Below, piece by piece: positions 10,550 through 23,172 of a DNA stretch of 64,000 bases (positions are counted from its first letter, which is position 1; every line of letters starts with the position of its first letter). The translations under genes and the position numbers were made by a program. The stretch is from contig KN834801.1 in assembly GCA_000827265.1 (NCBI GenBank), positions 124,001 through 188,000 on the forward strand, read 5' to 3'. Below the pieces are notes generated by a model that saw nothing but the letters and a program-made list of their open reading frames with translations, was not told the DNA's origin and made no database searches. This DNA comes from Collybiopsis luxurians FD-317 M1. Taxonomy: Eukaryota; Basidiomycota; Agaricomycetes; Agaricales; Omphalotaceae.

Positions 10550-13224
10550 GGGTGTTGACAAAGTTACTTAAGTTACTTAAGTTACTTTGTCGCAACAAAG
10601 TTACTTTAAAGTTACTTAAGTAACTTTTTTTCCCACGCTTGACAGCTAACTTGCCGAGTCTCGGCAAAATGTGATACTCATTAAAACTTGCTTTTGACAC
10701 ATTTAACAAGTCATTTGTTGCTATATGGAGTCCTGAACTAAACTGAACTAAATTATGAGTGTGCTGAGTGACTTTATTATCCTACATTGATAGTCAGACT
10801 GTTGCTGCCCTAAGTTGCTCATCTGTTTCCTGAGCACTGGCTGCAGCAGTAATCCCCAGCCCCAGAAAGTGGAAAGCAGCTTCTTCATATGTGATTTATA
10901 CCTGACTTGACATTGCTCAGTTGTCAAAGAAAATACTACATACCAAATGCTACATGTGTTCAGTTGATTACACAATGTTTGAAGCCCTGTGTATGTATGT
11001 ACCACTGTAGCAAGCCCTGGATGCACTGTCGGTGTACTATACTATCATCCTCACTAGTTGTGACATTCAGGAATTATTGGGCACCCCAAAATGCCGCCTT
11101 CTTCATCACCAACATTACTTGGGACTTATATTTGGAATTTCGGATGGTAAAACTTCTGTGGCTAATGTTCCTTGGCCTCTTAGCAATCAATCTCTGGTAA
11201 TGCAAGAACTAGTGTTTAATACTGTCTTTTTAGTTTGAGACATGGATTTTCTAGTCTTATTGACCATGGTAGTAGATATTTCGGCAGACTACATAGTAAT
11301 CTGTCAACAAGCCAGGACTACACTTTTCTGTATGATTAATGTACATGTGGTATCAAAATTTGACACTTACTTGCTCACAATCCCCTTCACAAATGCTACT
11401 CCATCCTCAAGGTCTGCAGCATTTTACAAAAACAGGAGGTGAAGATTTCAGTTTATACATGCTATACTGTTGATTGTTGCAACTTCTGCATATTGCATCA
11501 TGCATGCAATGCAATGGGCATATTATGGATCCAAGTTGAAGTGGAAACTGGTGGAGTATCCCAGCTTGATTGTACATGGTCCTCCTAAACATTGTGCCAA
11601 AAGGGGTTGATTTATTTGACTTTGTGCATAACCTGAAGGACTGAGTAGCTGTACCTCAATACAGCCTTGTTAGAGCTTCAGTATTAGCACCATTGAAACC
11701 ACAGCACTGAGCAGATATATGCACTCCTCAATTAAAGCCCAGGCTCTGGATTGACATTTGAATAATTGAATGTTATCCTGTACTTGCTCCAAAGCCAGCA
11801 TTCCAGAGGTGTTCATGTGAGAACCTTGACTTATTTCAGGCAGGAATGTATAATCCTGGAGACTGAGCCTACTATATGACAGGTTACAACAGATTCTGCA
11901 GAGTACTCATTGGTGAACTGTGAAGTGTTTGGTGTTATATTGTTAGTGTCACAAATTAATGTCAAGGCTATGCAGTGCCTCAACAGCTAGATTTTGTCTT
12001 TCAGTTTGGAGAAAGACTTTTGACAGTGAGAGAGATAATAGTTGCTAATATTTGAGAGCAACATTCTACTTGACAAGTGGCTTATGTTCTCTGCCAGTTG
12101 AGCTCTGAGTTTAGTATGTCCAAAGGTATGGAACAAGTAAGGTTCTAATGCTTGAGAATGAGAGCAAGGAGTGTTAGGATGTGTCTGTCTGAAGAACTTT
12201 GATAGCTAGACAGCATGTCAGAACTGATTGAGAGCATAGATGGTGGGTGGGGGAAGAAAAGGTTTGACCTACAGAACACTTATCTATGTACTTCTGATGC
12301 TGATAAACAATAAACTAACTTGCATTGTAAATAGTTTTGCCTCAAATATACTTTCAAATTCTTAATATTCATGATTTTCAAATCCTCAAGTATTCAGAGC
12401 AGTGTTCTGGCAGTGCAGACACTGAGCCCACTTTAGAATTAGTTCAGAACAGTTGATTGACTTACTCTATGGACTTTTTCAATCAATGCAAAAAGCATTT
12501 ATGAGTGGTGCTTCAAGTGGAATAAACATTGAGCCCACTGCTATTGCTGTTAAAAGCCATTAAGCTAGAGAAGGCAGCAAGATGCAACTTTCTAACCATA
12601 GCTTGGATTATGGAGAAGATCCATCCATCCCTTGATGGAAATCTAAGGTCAAGTGGCAGAATAAAGCCAAGGGCATTATTGGAACTATCCCATGCTGTAC
12701 TGCAGATGCAGTACAATATTACAATCATGTTACAATATGGGCAAGTACCACAATGCCATACCAGGAGAGAACAGTATTGGGAGTAGACTGTAATCAAATG
12801 TAAGTACAGTGGTATGATGGTCAACAATTTTACAGAGCCGTTATAATTGATTCAATGGGATACAATATTCTTGCCAGTTTAGCAATAAAGTATACCAATA
12901 TGTCTGCCTAAATCGGCCTTAAAGCATACATGCTTTAAGTCTTTGACATAGTGCATTTCAATGCAGATAACATAATTTGAGACTATTGATTAAACAACAG
13001 TCTCAACAATAGTAGGCATCTAACTTACTCAGGGCATTTATAGAATGTCAGTTTTCAATGATATCTTCAATTCAGGAGCTTCAACAGTGATGCAAACATA
13101 TGTAATGAGTCGGAAGTAACTTTTAATGAGAGTTACATTGTGCCGAGACTCGGCAAGTTAAACTGTCAAGCGCGGGAAAAAAAAGTTACTTGGACGTAAC
13201 TTTCAAGTAACTTTGCGCACACTC
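10550..13224. mobile_element. MULE-like DNA transposon, non-autonomous (2.7 kb)
   Basis: The ends read GGGTGTTGACAAAGTTACTT on the left and GAGTGTGCGCAAAGTTACTT on the right (reverse complement). The inverted ends extend over about 100 bp and include GCCGAGTCTCGGCA on both sides. A 9-bp duplication TCTACAAAA flanks the element. Long inverted ends and a 9-bp duplication are typical of Mutator-like elements. The interior has short open frames but none that I recognise as a transposase, and it is almost free of CpG. Confidence 0.7.
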
Positions 13225-14032
13225 TCTACAAAAAGCAAACCAAGTCGATGCACCACGAAATGACCTGGCAATGATAGAGAGCAAATAAAGAGCCTTTAGA
13301 AAAAATGAATTTAGAGATTGAGATGGATTAGGCAAGGGATAGATCTAAACTATTAGTAGTGCTGGCTTTTTGGCATTTGGCCGGTGCATTATTGAGAACC
13401 AGATTGAGACTTCTCGTGTGCAGGAGGTGTGAACTCTTAAAGCGTTGCGCAGAATGTTGTATACTAAGTGCAAATCGAAGGAGTAGAGATGTCAGATAGG
13501 CCTGAACTATATGCAAGGAGATGATAGAGAATCAAAAACTCCATTGCTGAAGCAACATGGTGGGGAAAACGCCCCGACATTTAGAAATGACCTTACAAAA
13601 CCACATTTTTCGGACATTTCCGGGTGGTACCTGATCCGCCATCATTCCCCCCCACTCGCGCGAAGCCCCCAAAGCAGTTCAGAGCATTCATTACGCTTTG
13701 CCCTACGGTATCAAACACCTCCAAAGCCATCCTGAGGTCTGTGGAAATTGGTATACGATGAATGACCGAGTACCCACCTCTGGCTAGGCATTGATAGTAA
13801 AAGATAAGATAACAACATGCTTTAACATCAGTCCCCTTCCCAACCTCAACCAGTCATATTGAGTCAGCAACAGAAGTATCAGTAGATAACTGGCTGCACA
13901 TTTCTCATCAGAGAAAGGTCGCAGATGAAGGAACAGTTGATCTTATCTAATCTATGTATCTTCTCACGATGATACGTGGTAACAATCTGGTACCCTGACG
14001 GCGCTCTCAATTTGATCCATCCTGCCCAGGCT
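13225..14032. repeat. Unit B continuation and degenerate repeat
   Basis: The first about 80 bp match unit C at 21040-21110. From about 13935 to 14030 the sequence resembles 16760-16830 and 22370-22420 (TCTTATC...GGTACCCTGAC(A/G)GCGC). No gene is seen. Confidence 0.45.
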
Positions 14033-16300
14033 GGGTGTTGACAAAGTTACTTTTTTTTCCTGCGCTTGACAGCTAACTTACTGAGTCTCGGCAAAATGTA
14101 CTTCTCATTGGAACTTGTTTTTGGGTGATCTACTATGAGTTTATCTGCATATTGTTGTTTTCATGCTATAATAGACCTCAACAGTGGTTCCCCTTTTTGT
14201 CTGCTGGCTAGACACTTAACTCTCCCTCTTGGCAACCTTGGCTGTCTATTCCTTGAATTCCTTATCCAAACAAACCACTCATGAAATTCTTCAAGCCTAG
14301 ATTAGCCAAAGCAATTTCAACAGCATGTATATTCTATGTATATAAAGGTATTTCTTGCTTGTTTTCACTATATAGTGAATATGTAAATACTGGTCAATTG
14401 GGCTGATACAGCTGAATCTGGCTTATTTATGGTACAGCCTTTGTATCCCCTCTACATATACAAATCATATTGTCTTTCAATTATTCATAACCTTTTGGAC
14501 CTCATTAGCTACACTTGGACTTGTAACATAAATAGATCATACTCATTTCATGCATTCTCCCATTTCTAAGTTGTGCAGTGCTACCCATAGGGGCCACAAG
14601 CATTTCAAAATCCTGGAATGAACAGTCCAATACCATTCAAAGTTCAGGATAGAAGAGACTAACAGTATTTTTACCCCAATTATTCTAGCTCTGACTCAGA
14701 TTTTGCTCTTTTATCAGTATGCTGACTCTAACAAAACTGTTAGTACAGAGACAAAGGAAATGGAGTAAAATACCTGCGCCATCATTATCAGAATGCATCT
14801 CTAGAGCATCAAATGTATGTTTTATATAATGGCAGGAAACTCAGCCATTATGATGAAGTAAAAGAACACACACAGTTTGAGCTGGAAAAATAGTACAAGA
14901 ATGCCATATGCTCCAGTTGGGGTTGTATATGAATGTTCATTGGATATGCATACAAAGAAATGAGCAGCACAAAGAGCAGAGGAAAATATGAGTTCACAAT
15001 GTAATTAATTTACATTGGGTGTTTCTGCTGAGGTGGCATTAGCACAGCTTCAATTATTTGCTACATATGCTGAAGCAATCTAACTCTGTGCGCAAGTCCT
15101 GGTTGAAGACCCAGATGGGGGGCTGCTCAAGATTCTGAGCTAGGATATGAGCCCCAGGCTCAATACATAAACAATGCTGAGGCCCAGCTTGGAGCCCTGA
15201 GCCCTTGCGAGGACATCACCACAACAAAACTCCTTTGAACTTTTTTGCTCTTTGAGTTTGATTAGCTTTTTTTGATGCTTCAAGTTTCTTTCTTCATTCA
15301 TTCAGTCATTTCATGAGAGAGAATCCCATGCTGGCACTCACTCCAATTCGAAAGCAGCTGGCACACAGTGACTGCAACATGAGAATAATGACAACTTGGT
15401 GCCTGCACATATGTAGATAGAGATAGCACTCTCTATGTGTGCTACAGTGGGCAGAAATAGAAGTAATGGATGTTTCTATTTCGCAACCCTGTTGCCAAGG
15501 GTTGGCAACTTAATGTCATACAGTAACACTGGCTGTCACACTGGAACCACTGCAGGTCACACCTTATTTGAATGTATTTTACAATCAGCTGATATTTTGT
15601 CACCTACCAAAACTTACATGATTTGTCTCATATTGATAGCCTGTTGAGGGAGCCCAGCTGACAATTGGCTAGTACAGCCAGCCACAAAGTTGGATGTTAT
15701 TTTTTTTTTTTAATTTTTATGGAAGCATTCAGGCCCTAGGTCACTGACTTGGTCAGCCCTAGGCCAAATTGGCAGAAAGTTTAACTTATAACATTGCCTA
15801 CTGAACCTATTATTTTCAAGTTCTGACTGTAAGGCATTACAGCTGGAGAACTTACAGTCATATTAATACTGCCGATAGCCCATTCCGTGACAGTGTCATA
15901 CAGTACTTTGTATATTTCTGGCGCAGCGCTCCTAGTACCCATTTATTTGCATCTATTAATTAACCAGGGACACACCCTCTTTGTTTACAGCACTTATGAG
16001 AAAGAACTAGTCAGGTTAGTCAGAGCAAACAAGTTTTTTCATGGAAACAGGGCCCTGAGCTTGGGTAATTGATAAATACAAATCAACAGATGCAAGTTAT
16101 ACAAAGGTGTGCGCAATGTTGAAAACTACAGATGACGATACAGTCTATGGCTAGTTTCTGGAGTGACCAGCGTTCATGTGAATTTGAAGGGGTTGCCATT
16201 CCGCAATCTTCAGCAACAGGGTTGTCAAATAGAATAATCCAGAAGTAATGGTTCAACTGAGATTGCCCCAAATGGTCCATAGGTCAAACACAACTTGTCT
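14033..16300. mobile_element. Second MULE-like end with CpG-depleted body; right end not found
   Basis: GGGTGTTGACAAAGTTACTT at 14033, followed by CTTGACAGCTAACTT and GAGTCTCGGCAAAATGT, repeats the left terminus of the element at 10550. I could not find a matching right terminus before 16305, where the B/C duplicated block resumes. The element may be truncated. I count three CpG dinucleotides in 14101-15240. No protein is recognised. Confidence 0.45.
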
Positions 16301-16304
16301 AGCC

Positions 16305-17090
16305 ATAGACTCCGCCAGTTCCTGTTGGAATTGAATATACATCAGTGGTTTTGTCGCTGAGACTGTGGACGCACGGCCCTCAATACATGCGATGGGCTAC
16401 TCGCTCATAACCCTGCTGCTTTTCAGCAAGTAAAACAATAGAGTTGAACCGACAGATAACTGGCAAGCATTGAGGGAAAACTGATTCTCAGTCGAAATAG
16501 TTCCAATCTGTCCTACATTCTCACAAGAATTGGATGTATCATTCCTGAATCAATGGTGAAAGTACGAGGCCTCGTCGGGCGAACAAGAAAGAAGATGGGC
16601 GGTAGGAGTCTTGATAGAAATCAAAATAGATTGTTCTCTGAAGTAACAAATGGTTTCCCTTCTAGCATCATACCGAGGGGTAAAGTGCACTGCAGATGGA
16701 AATAATTTAGAGGTCAACTCGGACAGGCGACCACGAAAACTTGATTATGTGAGGCGCGGAGTTAATAATTTATCTTATCTTATCTATCTACTCCGGAGAT
16801 ACGCATCTCCTGGTACCCTGACAGCGCATCTTAATCTAATCCTCATCGAATCTCTGCTTCTGGACTCTGAGCATGAACCTCGTCGGATCGCCACGGACTT
16901 GAAACTGCCTCGAAATCTTTACCGAGTCTCACAGTAATAATACTTTCTCAAACTCAACTTGAGAACTCATGGCAGCGAATCATGGACTGCAGCCTCGCCT
17001 CAATGCGTTGGAATAGCTATACGCCAGTGCATCATATGGGTCGCATTACGACCATAAGCTCATGATTACACTGCCGTCGGCATTCAAGGT
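16305..17090. repeat. Duplicated block, partner of 21655-22690
   Basis: Strongly similar to 21655-22690, from ACTCCGCCA to the ACTGCCGTCG at the end. Both copies hold an open frame on plus (16650-16937 here, 22057-22533 in the partner) sharing GVKCTADGNNLEV or EVKCTADGNNLEV and HLNLILIESLLLDSEHEPRR. Whether this is coding is uncertain; no domain is recognised. Confidence 0.55.
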
Positions 17091-17995
17091 AGAATACTAT
17101 GTCTCTATACATTTCCCGCTCTCCATAGTCAACCAGAGGAGGGAGTTTCCAGAAGTGCAAAACTCATTGCCCATGCAAGAATGCTCCTCTAAAAACTTTG
17201 TAAAATTGGTATTTCTGCCCCGAAGATTGGCTCGAGTGCAATGGAGCTATATATGAAATAATTGAGGAAAGCACCAGAAAGTCACTAACAAACCGTATAC
17301 GGCTGAGTAACAATTTGCAGGTCAATTCGCATGTCGTTACTGTGCAACGGATGAACTCTGATCAGGATGAAATTAACAAGATGGAACTCTTGCCCAATTA
17401 AAAACATCGGAATCTACACGACGCAACAGTTGGTTTGCAGGCTGTTGCAGGAGATGGGGATGGTGACGGCGATGAGCCTGAAATTCCGTATGCTTTGTTT
17501 AGCAGTGATGATGAACAGGATGACTTTTAGATTCTACTCCTACCTTTACAACATGTTGCTTATGGGATGTAAAGTTCCACAGTTATACACAAATGTTTGA
17601 TATTATTCATCTTTCTGCTACAAATGACTATATATAGTTAATTTCCCTTCATAGCAGATCCCCTGCATTGTAGGATGTTGATAAGAGACTTAAACATGAT
17701 TTTTGATGAAAATAGGCGCCGGTCGTAAGTGGCTATAACCAGTCGCGAAATTTTGAGTTCACGGTCTGTGAACTCTGCCCCACACAGTAATACATTCACA
17801 TACCTTGTAGGACCAGCTCTAGCTCAAAAAAAGGTAATTCTCGTATACAATTTCTTGCACTTAAATTACCAGTTGTCCACACTATTATGTTTATGTACAT
17901 GTCGATATGTTTTTCCCGCTACTTACTGTTGAGTAGTCAGTTAAATACTAGCAGATAGTATCATTTGGATTCATATTTGATTCTACACTCAGTAG
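17091..17995. other. Intergenic, no gene seen
   Basis: Lies between the end of the B-linked duplicated block and the start of unit C. Short open frames only (64-77 codons), no recognisable product or repeat. Confidence 0.5.
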
Positions 17996-18707
17996 ACTCG
18001 AACAAGCACAAAATGCTATGAAAAGACCGGACACGAGTACCAAGTATATACACAGCGCGTAAACTGGACTGGCAAACAAAACGGATTAGAAGTAAGAAGT
18101 CAGTCGGAATCCAGATGAGTGCATACTGAAGAAGCGGTCAAGCGGTCAACCTAAATGATACGATGCCATTCTTGATGTACTGGTGAGCCAGTACATCTAG
18201 GTCAGTTAGGTCAGACTGCAGTCGCAACACGTTTACATGCTTCTCAAAGCGATTTCTGGCGGCGTTATGTATGTCATTGTCAGTGTTGGTTGGGAAAATG
18301 TTGCCCTTACTGATGTACCTCTCGGGAAACCTAGAAGCAAAAGATGAACAAAGCTATATCTACTGCACCGGCCCAAACACGGGAATCTCCGGTAAGAAGA
18401 AAATCAAGACAGCGAAGCACATTCCAGGTTCTTTCCCAGTCCCACAGGTGACGAGATTTGGAACAGTATCCTTCCTTCCTTCTGGTCCGTACCTGAAGGA
18501 AACCTGAATTGTGTACTGATACCCACAAGTCTAGTTTTCCGAGATGGGTCTTTTCTGGATAGACAGTTTCAGGGCAGTAACCATGGTTCTGTAATCGGAT
18601 AGGCTCTCAAATTTGGCTTGGTATGGTCAACATTACCCTTGCAATCCCAGCCGCAGCCAATGGTTCACCAATATTAGAAAATACTAACTGTGCCTTGCTT
18701 CTGATCA

Positions 18708-18803
18708 TCACAGCCCATCAGGCGAGAGTGACAAGTAGTAAGGCACAGCAGCAAGGTCAACTCCGATGACGGATACAAATTTGATATGTGGAAAACTTAC
18801 CAT
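18708..18803 (-). CDS. Small conserved ORF (31 aa), divergent from membrane gene C
   Basis: Same frame as 8219-8323 but exactly 9 bp (three codons) shorter near its 3' end, so the ending SPDGL and the stop stay in frame. Coding status unproven. Confidence 0.3.
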   Translation of the reverse strand: MVSFPHIKFVSVIGVDLAAVPYYLSLSPDGL

Positions 18804-19122
18804 TTCTGACTGTTTGAGCTTTGACAATGATGTGAGTTGAGGAACAAGTCACTTTCACTGGTATATTACTTGCACAACTTTGTTGGTTTACTATTTATTC
18901 ATCAGCTATCGACCAAGTATGATGAGAGTTTTTAAGTTCATCTCATTATTTCTGGCATGGGTAAAGAAGCTAAATTTGCCCTGAAATCAGGCAAATTTCA
19001 CTCAAAACTATTGGCTCGTGGTTAGGACATGGGGCTGCACGGGCATATAATACCAACACTACCACAACTCCTAAGGCTTCTTTCCAACATTATTCCAAAC
19101 CTTCTTTTTTCCAATTTGAAGA

Positions 19123-20372
19123 ATGGCTACCGAGGTTAAACTGGCCATTAGAGAGTAAGTAAAACTAATGAAATGTTGATTGTTAGATATTACCTCAAAC
19201 TTAGGCTTAACTATATGTTTCTATCTGCAGATTTGGTTTCCTTGAGTCTAACAACGTATCTGTAGTCATTGGAAGTAACTCAAATGGGAATGGAGACAGA
19301 GGCAGCGACAACGGAAATGACGACGGGAATGTAACTATCGACCAGGGTAACATTCCTGATACCTCAACTACTTCCTCCAGCAGCACAGCCAGCGCCACAA
19401 GTGCTAGGGCTACCAGTCCCGTACCTGCCATCTCAAACAGAACTCCTTTATCAAATGTCATAGCTCCCACGGGTACTTCTTCCAAGAGTGTTACAGGGTT
19501 CCAATACATCTTTTACCGGCTCTTTAGACAAAGAACTAATTTATCCATCTAGATTTCTCTCCTCCAGCTCACCTCCTGCGGTATCTAGTTTCCCAGAAGT
19601 AATATCAAAGTCCTCAGGACCAATTAGGTATTGATTTCCCAAAATGGCTGGCGCGCTTTGCTCATAGTTTTGTCTTCAATTTTGTCCGTTTAACCATGAT
19701 TGATTCAGCGCACAATCATCCCTGGCACAAACTTCCCGTTCACAGTCATTGTCAGCACAAACACCTATTTCACAATCTTTCAACTCACAGTTGAGTTTGC
19801 CCCCAGAGTCTTCCAGCTCGATTCCTACCCATTTATCCTCGGGGGTAGCCTCTCCCAAAAGTCATAAAGCTGTGTCCGCAGCAGCCATCGCCGGCAGTGT
19901 CGTTGGATCGATAGTCGCTTTAATCATCGCTTCCTTCTGTCTTTTCTGCTTTTTACGTCGCCGTCGAGCGCGAAATCAGCTGAGTCCCAGTCAGCTAATT
20001 ACCGCTTTTGCGACGACAGAAACTCCTATTAAACTCCCTCGAACCACTGGTCACATTATTCCTGAAAAGGTCTCCCGATCTATGGGACTTACTCCAGATT
20101 ATAATTTAGCAGAATTCGAATCTCGACTGTTGCCAGCATACGGCGCAGGAATAATGGCGCACATGTCAAATCCTCCTGTTCCCACAGGTTCTGTGGTGGG
20201 ATCTGAAGTTGACAATGCTGAGCCAGTTGCAACCCGCTTGGAGTCAATGCAAAATTTGATAACTCAAATAATGGGACATGTACGGCAGCTCGAGACTGAG
20301 AGGGAACACGATGGTGATTCGGTTACAATGGGATCGATTTTACCTCCGCCCCCAACATATGCATCGGAATGA
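19123..20372 (+). CDS. Copy C: single-pass membrane protein with PPxY tail
   Basis: Same four-exon plan as copy B. Exon 1 is 19123-19154 (MATEVKLAIRE). Exon 2 starts at 19231 (FGFLESNNVSVVIGSNSNG). Exon 3 ends at 19627, and exon 4 (19709-20372) carries stalk, helix, RRRRAR and the tail ending PPPPTYASE. The ectodomain differs from copy B by many substitutions and in-frame length changes. From the RRRRAR stop-transfer onward the two genes differ at only two bases in about 400. Here the exon 3/4 junction keeps the frame, unlike copy A. A TATAAT lies at 19046-19051. It is upstream of, and in the same orientation as, the intact aspartic protease at 23173. Confidence 0.65.
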
Positions 20373-21654
20373 AACAATTTCAGGTCGACTTTCCTGTATC
20401 TTGCCTTTCTGACTGAGAACCCAGAGCTCCAGTTCCAAAGTCACAACGTGAGGATAGGATAGTAGGATTGTATATTTTTTACATCCGAGAATGGAAATAA
20501 TGCATGATTAAAACTACTTATTCCCATCTTGTCCACATGGAGATGATGGATCATGAACCCTAAGAGACTTAAATCCATAGTACACTGCTGAAGTAACTTC
20601 AGTAAACCAAAGCTACTTGTGTAAGGGAAAATTAGCGCAGTTTATAATTTCCAAGTAACTTTGTTAACACCCTATTTAATATTCAGATAACCAGAGGTCA
20701 AAACATTTTATTACTATCTCCACTACAACTCAGTACCAATTCGCAGCGTTTACTTACAATGGCTTGAAATATCAATGCTACAGCCAGCTTGACAAAGATT
20801 CTGTAAGTGACCTGCTAGGAGGTCCTAACCCTCCTGCATCCTCTCGTATAAATGACAAAGAGCTAACTAAATCTCTGCAAATTACATAAAAGCCCGACAG
20901 GACCATTCCTCCATTCAATGTTGACAGAAGGCCAACAGAAGGTCATGTTGAGGATTGAGAAGGCCTAAAGTATTATGCAAGAGTGTGTTGAGCCCGGAAT
21001 AATCTCAAAGAGGTGGCAACTGTTGGCAAAGTGCATACCAAAAGCAAGCCAAGTCAGTCCGCCACGAAATGACCTGGCAATAATGGAGAGCAAACAAAGG
21101 TCAAGTTCTTCTTTTCTTCTTTATTACTTCCCTTTCTGGTTAATTCAGTGCTTAAATATTGAATTGTACCACTTACTCAGCCATTTTGCATCAAGACGGG
21201 GACTCCTTCATGAAGATGCCCAGCCCGAGGGCGAGTCAGAGAGGACGCTGGGAGCTTTTATGACTGGCGCACCCACTTTTAAGTTTGAATGAACATGTAT
21301 CTATCATGGTTGTTGCTGCAGTGGTCTGATGGCAAGAAATTGAACAGAACCTCTGTTCCAGGGTCACTCGTGAACTATGTAGCGCCGGTCAACTTGCAGC
21401 TATACCTAACAGGTATGTGGTAAGTAATAAGAACTGACTCTATGACTGGAGCTAGGGAGCATGTTTTATAGTAATAGTAGTATGCGATAAGTGTTTACAA
21501 ACTGAAACAATGCCCCCGGAAAAGTGGACATGTCAGAACAGTGAGAAAAAAAAAATCACACATTTACTAATATCGCTATCATCATTAACCCCACTGCCGC
21601 TTGCAGTGGCTTAGAATACAGGCACGCTGAATATAAGATTATCCCTAACTCAGA
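20373..21654. other. 3' flank of unit C and intergenic
   Basis: Up to about 21110 this matches the 3' flank of unit B. The remaining 540 bp hold no recognisable gene. A frame of 105 codons at 20975-21292 lies across this border and has no family match I can name. Confidence 0.45.
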
Positions 21655-22690
21655 CTCCGCCAACAGTTCCTGTTGGAATTGAATATACGCCAGTGATTTC
21701 GTCTCTGAGGCTGTGGGCGCATGGCCCTCAATACATGCGACGAGTTACTTCCTCAGAACCCTGTTGCTTTTCAGCAAATGAAACTATAAAGTTGAATCAA
21801 GACAGATAACTGGCAAGAATTACAGGGAAAACTGATTCTCAGTCGAAATGATTCCAATCTGTCCTACATTCTTTCACAAGAATCGGATGCATGGCTACTG
21901 GATGGAGTGGTACTTGTGTTCTATGCAGGAGCTGAATCAGTGGTGAGTGCACAGGCTTCTTGCTAAACTCGAGCAGACCCCTAACCCTAAGCCGGTCAGA
22001 CAGGTTTAACCCATTTTCAAGATCGTTCAAACGCTTGGACTCGGACTCCAGAGACCTTGAAAAAGGCTTCTTTTCCGCAAATGTTTAAGTATGACCAATT
22101 CCACAACTCTGACCGAAGCAGTAGGCCAATGAATGAGCACGATCAAATTGCCATGAAAGTACGAGACCTCGTCGGGCGAACAAGAAAGAAGATGGGCGGT
22201 AGGAATCTTGATAGAAATCAAAATAGATCGCTCTCCGAAAAAACAAATGATTTCCCTTCAGCATCACACCGAGAGGTAAAGTGCACTGCAGATGGAAATA
22301 ATTTAGAGGTCAACTCGAACAGGGGCCCAGGAAAACTTGATTATGTGAGGCACGGAGTTAATAATTTATCTTATCTTATCTATCTACTCCGGAGATACGC
22401 ATTTCCTGATATCCTGACAGCGCATCTTAATCTGATCCTCATCGAGTCTCTGCTTCTGGACTCTGAGCATGAACCTCGTCGGGTCGCCGCGGACTTAAAA
22501 TTGCCTCGAAATCTGTACCAAGCCTCACAATAATAATACTTTCTCAAACTCGACTTGGGAACTCGTGGCAACGAATTGTGGACTGCAGGCTTGCCTCAAT
22601 GAGTTGGAATAGCTTTACGCCAGTGCATCATATGGATCGTGTTACGACCATAAGCTCATGATTGCACTGCCGTCGTATCATTCCAGGTAA
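21655..22690. repeat. Duplicated block, partner of 16305-17090
   Basis: See the partner block. The shared open frame is longer here (22057-22533, 158 codons), but its N-terminal part has no counterpart in the partner. Low support for coding. Confidence 0.5.
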
Positions 22691-23073
22691 AGAAGAGACT
22701 ATAGCAGTCTGCTTCTCGAACATGTGCTAGGTAACCAAAGGCTGACGTTGACCATTCTGCTCCTTATGATCCACCACCCCGCACAATGTACTCTAATCCT
22801 CACGTCCGTCTTATCGTGGATTTTCGCCCCCGTTAATGTTTTACCGAGTTTTAAATCAAATATGTACCCCAACGACGCGAATCAATTCTATACCCGAGAA
22901 TACCAGCTCCACAACCAACTGTTCAATTCTCTGGTAACCGTCTGCATCGTGTATCTTTCCGCAAGTTGGGCGTGGTTTATGCATCTCGCTTCAATAACAG
23001 CCATATGATGCGGTTAGGGTAAGCCAAGCTTGGTTATCTAACCGCGAACTTCCTCGGGGGAAGGAGAGGACGA

Positions 23074-23080
23074 TATAAAA
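23074..23080 (+). promoter_or_regulatory. TATA box of the aspartic protease gene
   Basis: TATAAAA lies 93-99 bp before the ATG at 23173, a normal fungal spacing. Confidence 0.6.
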
Positions 23081-23172
23081 GCTCTGTGAACCAGTCCAGG
23101 GGAGGTTCATCAGGATCTCCCGGACTTCTGTAAACGACTCTCCTTCCCTAGTCAGCTCCCACCTCAGCAACG

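Larger units (their letters stand above)
17999..21110 (+). repeat. Duplicated unit C
   Basis: Counterpart of unit B, starting at GAACAAGCACAAAATGC. It has a single copy of the 125-bp segment and lacks the MULE-like insertion, so it shows the pre-insertion site near 21040. It contains gene C and the antisense small frame at 18708-18803. Confidence 0.65.

Noticed and set aside
10650..13130. Possible transposase inside the MULE-like element
   Set aside because: Short frames only; none shows a DDE pattern that I can recognise.
16650..22533. Pair of frames sharing CTADGNNLEV as a conserved protein
   Set aside because: Shared because the DNA block is duplicated; N-terminal parts differ and the frame includes simple TCTTATCTTATC repeats. 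Kept only as a note in the repeat entry.
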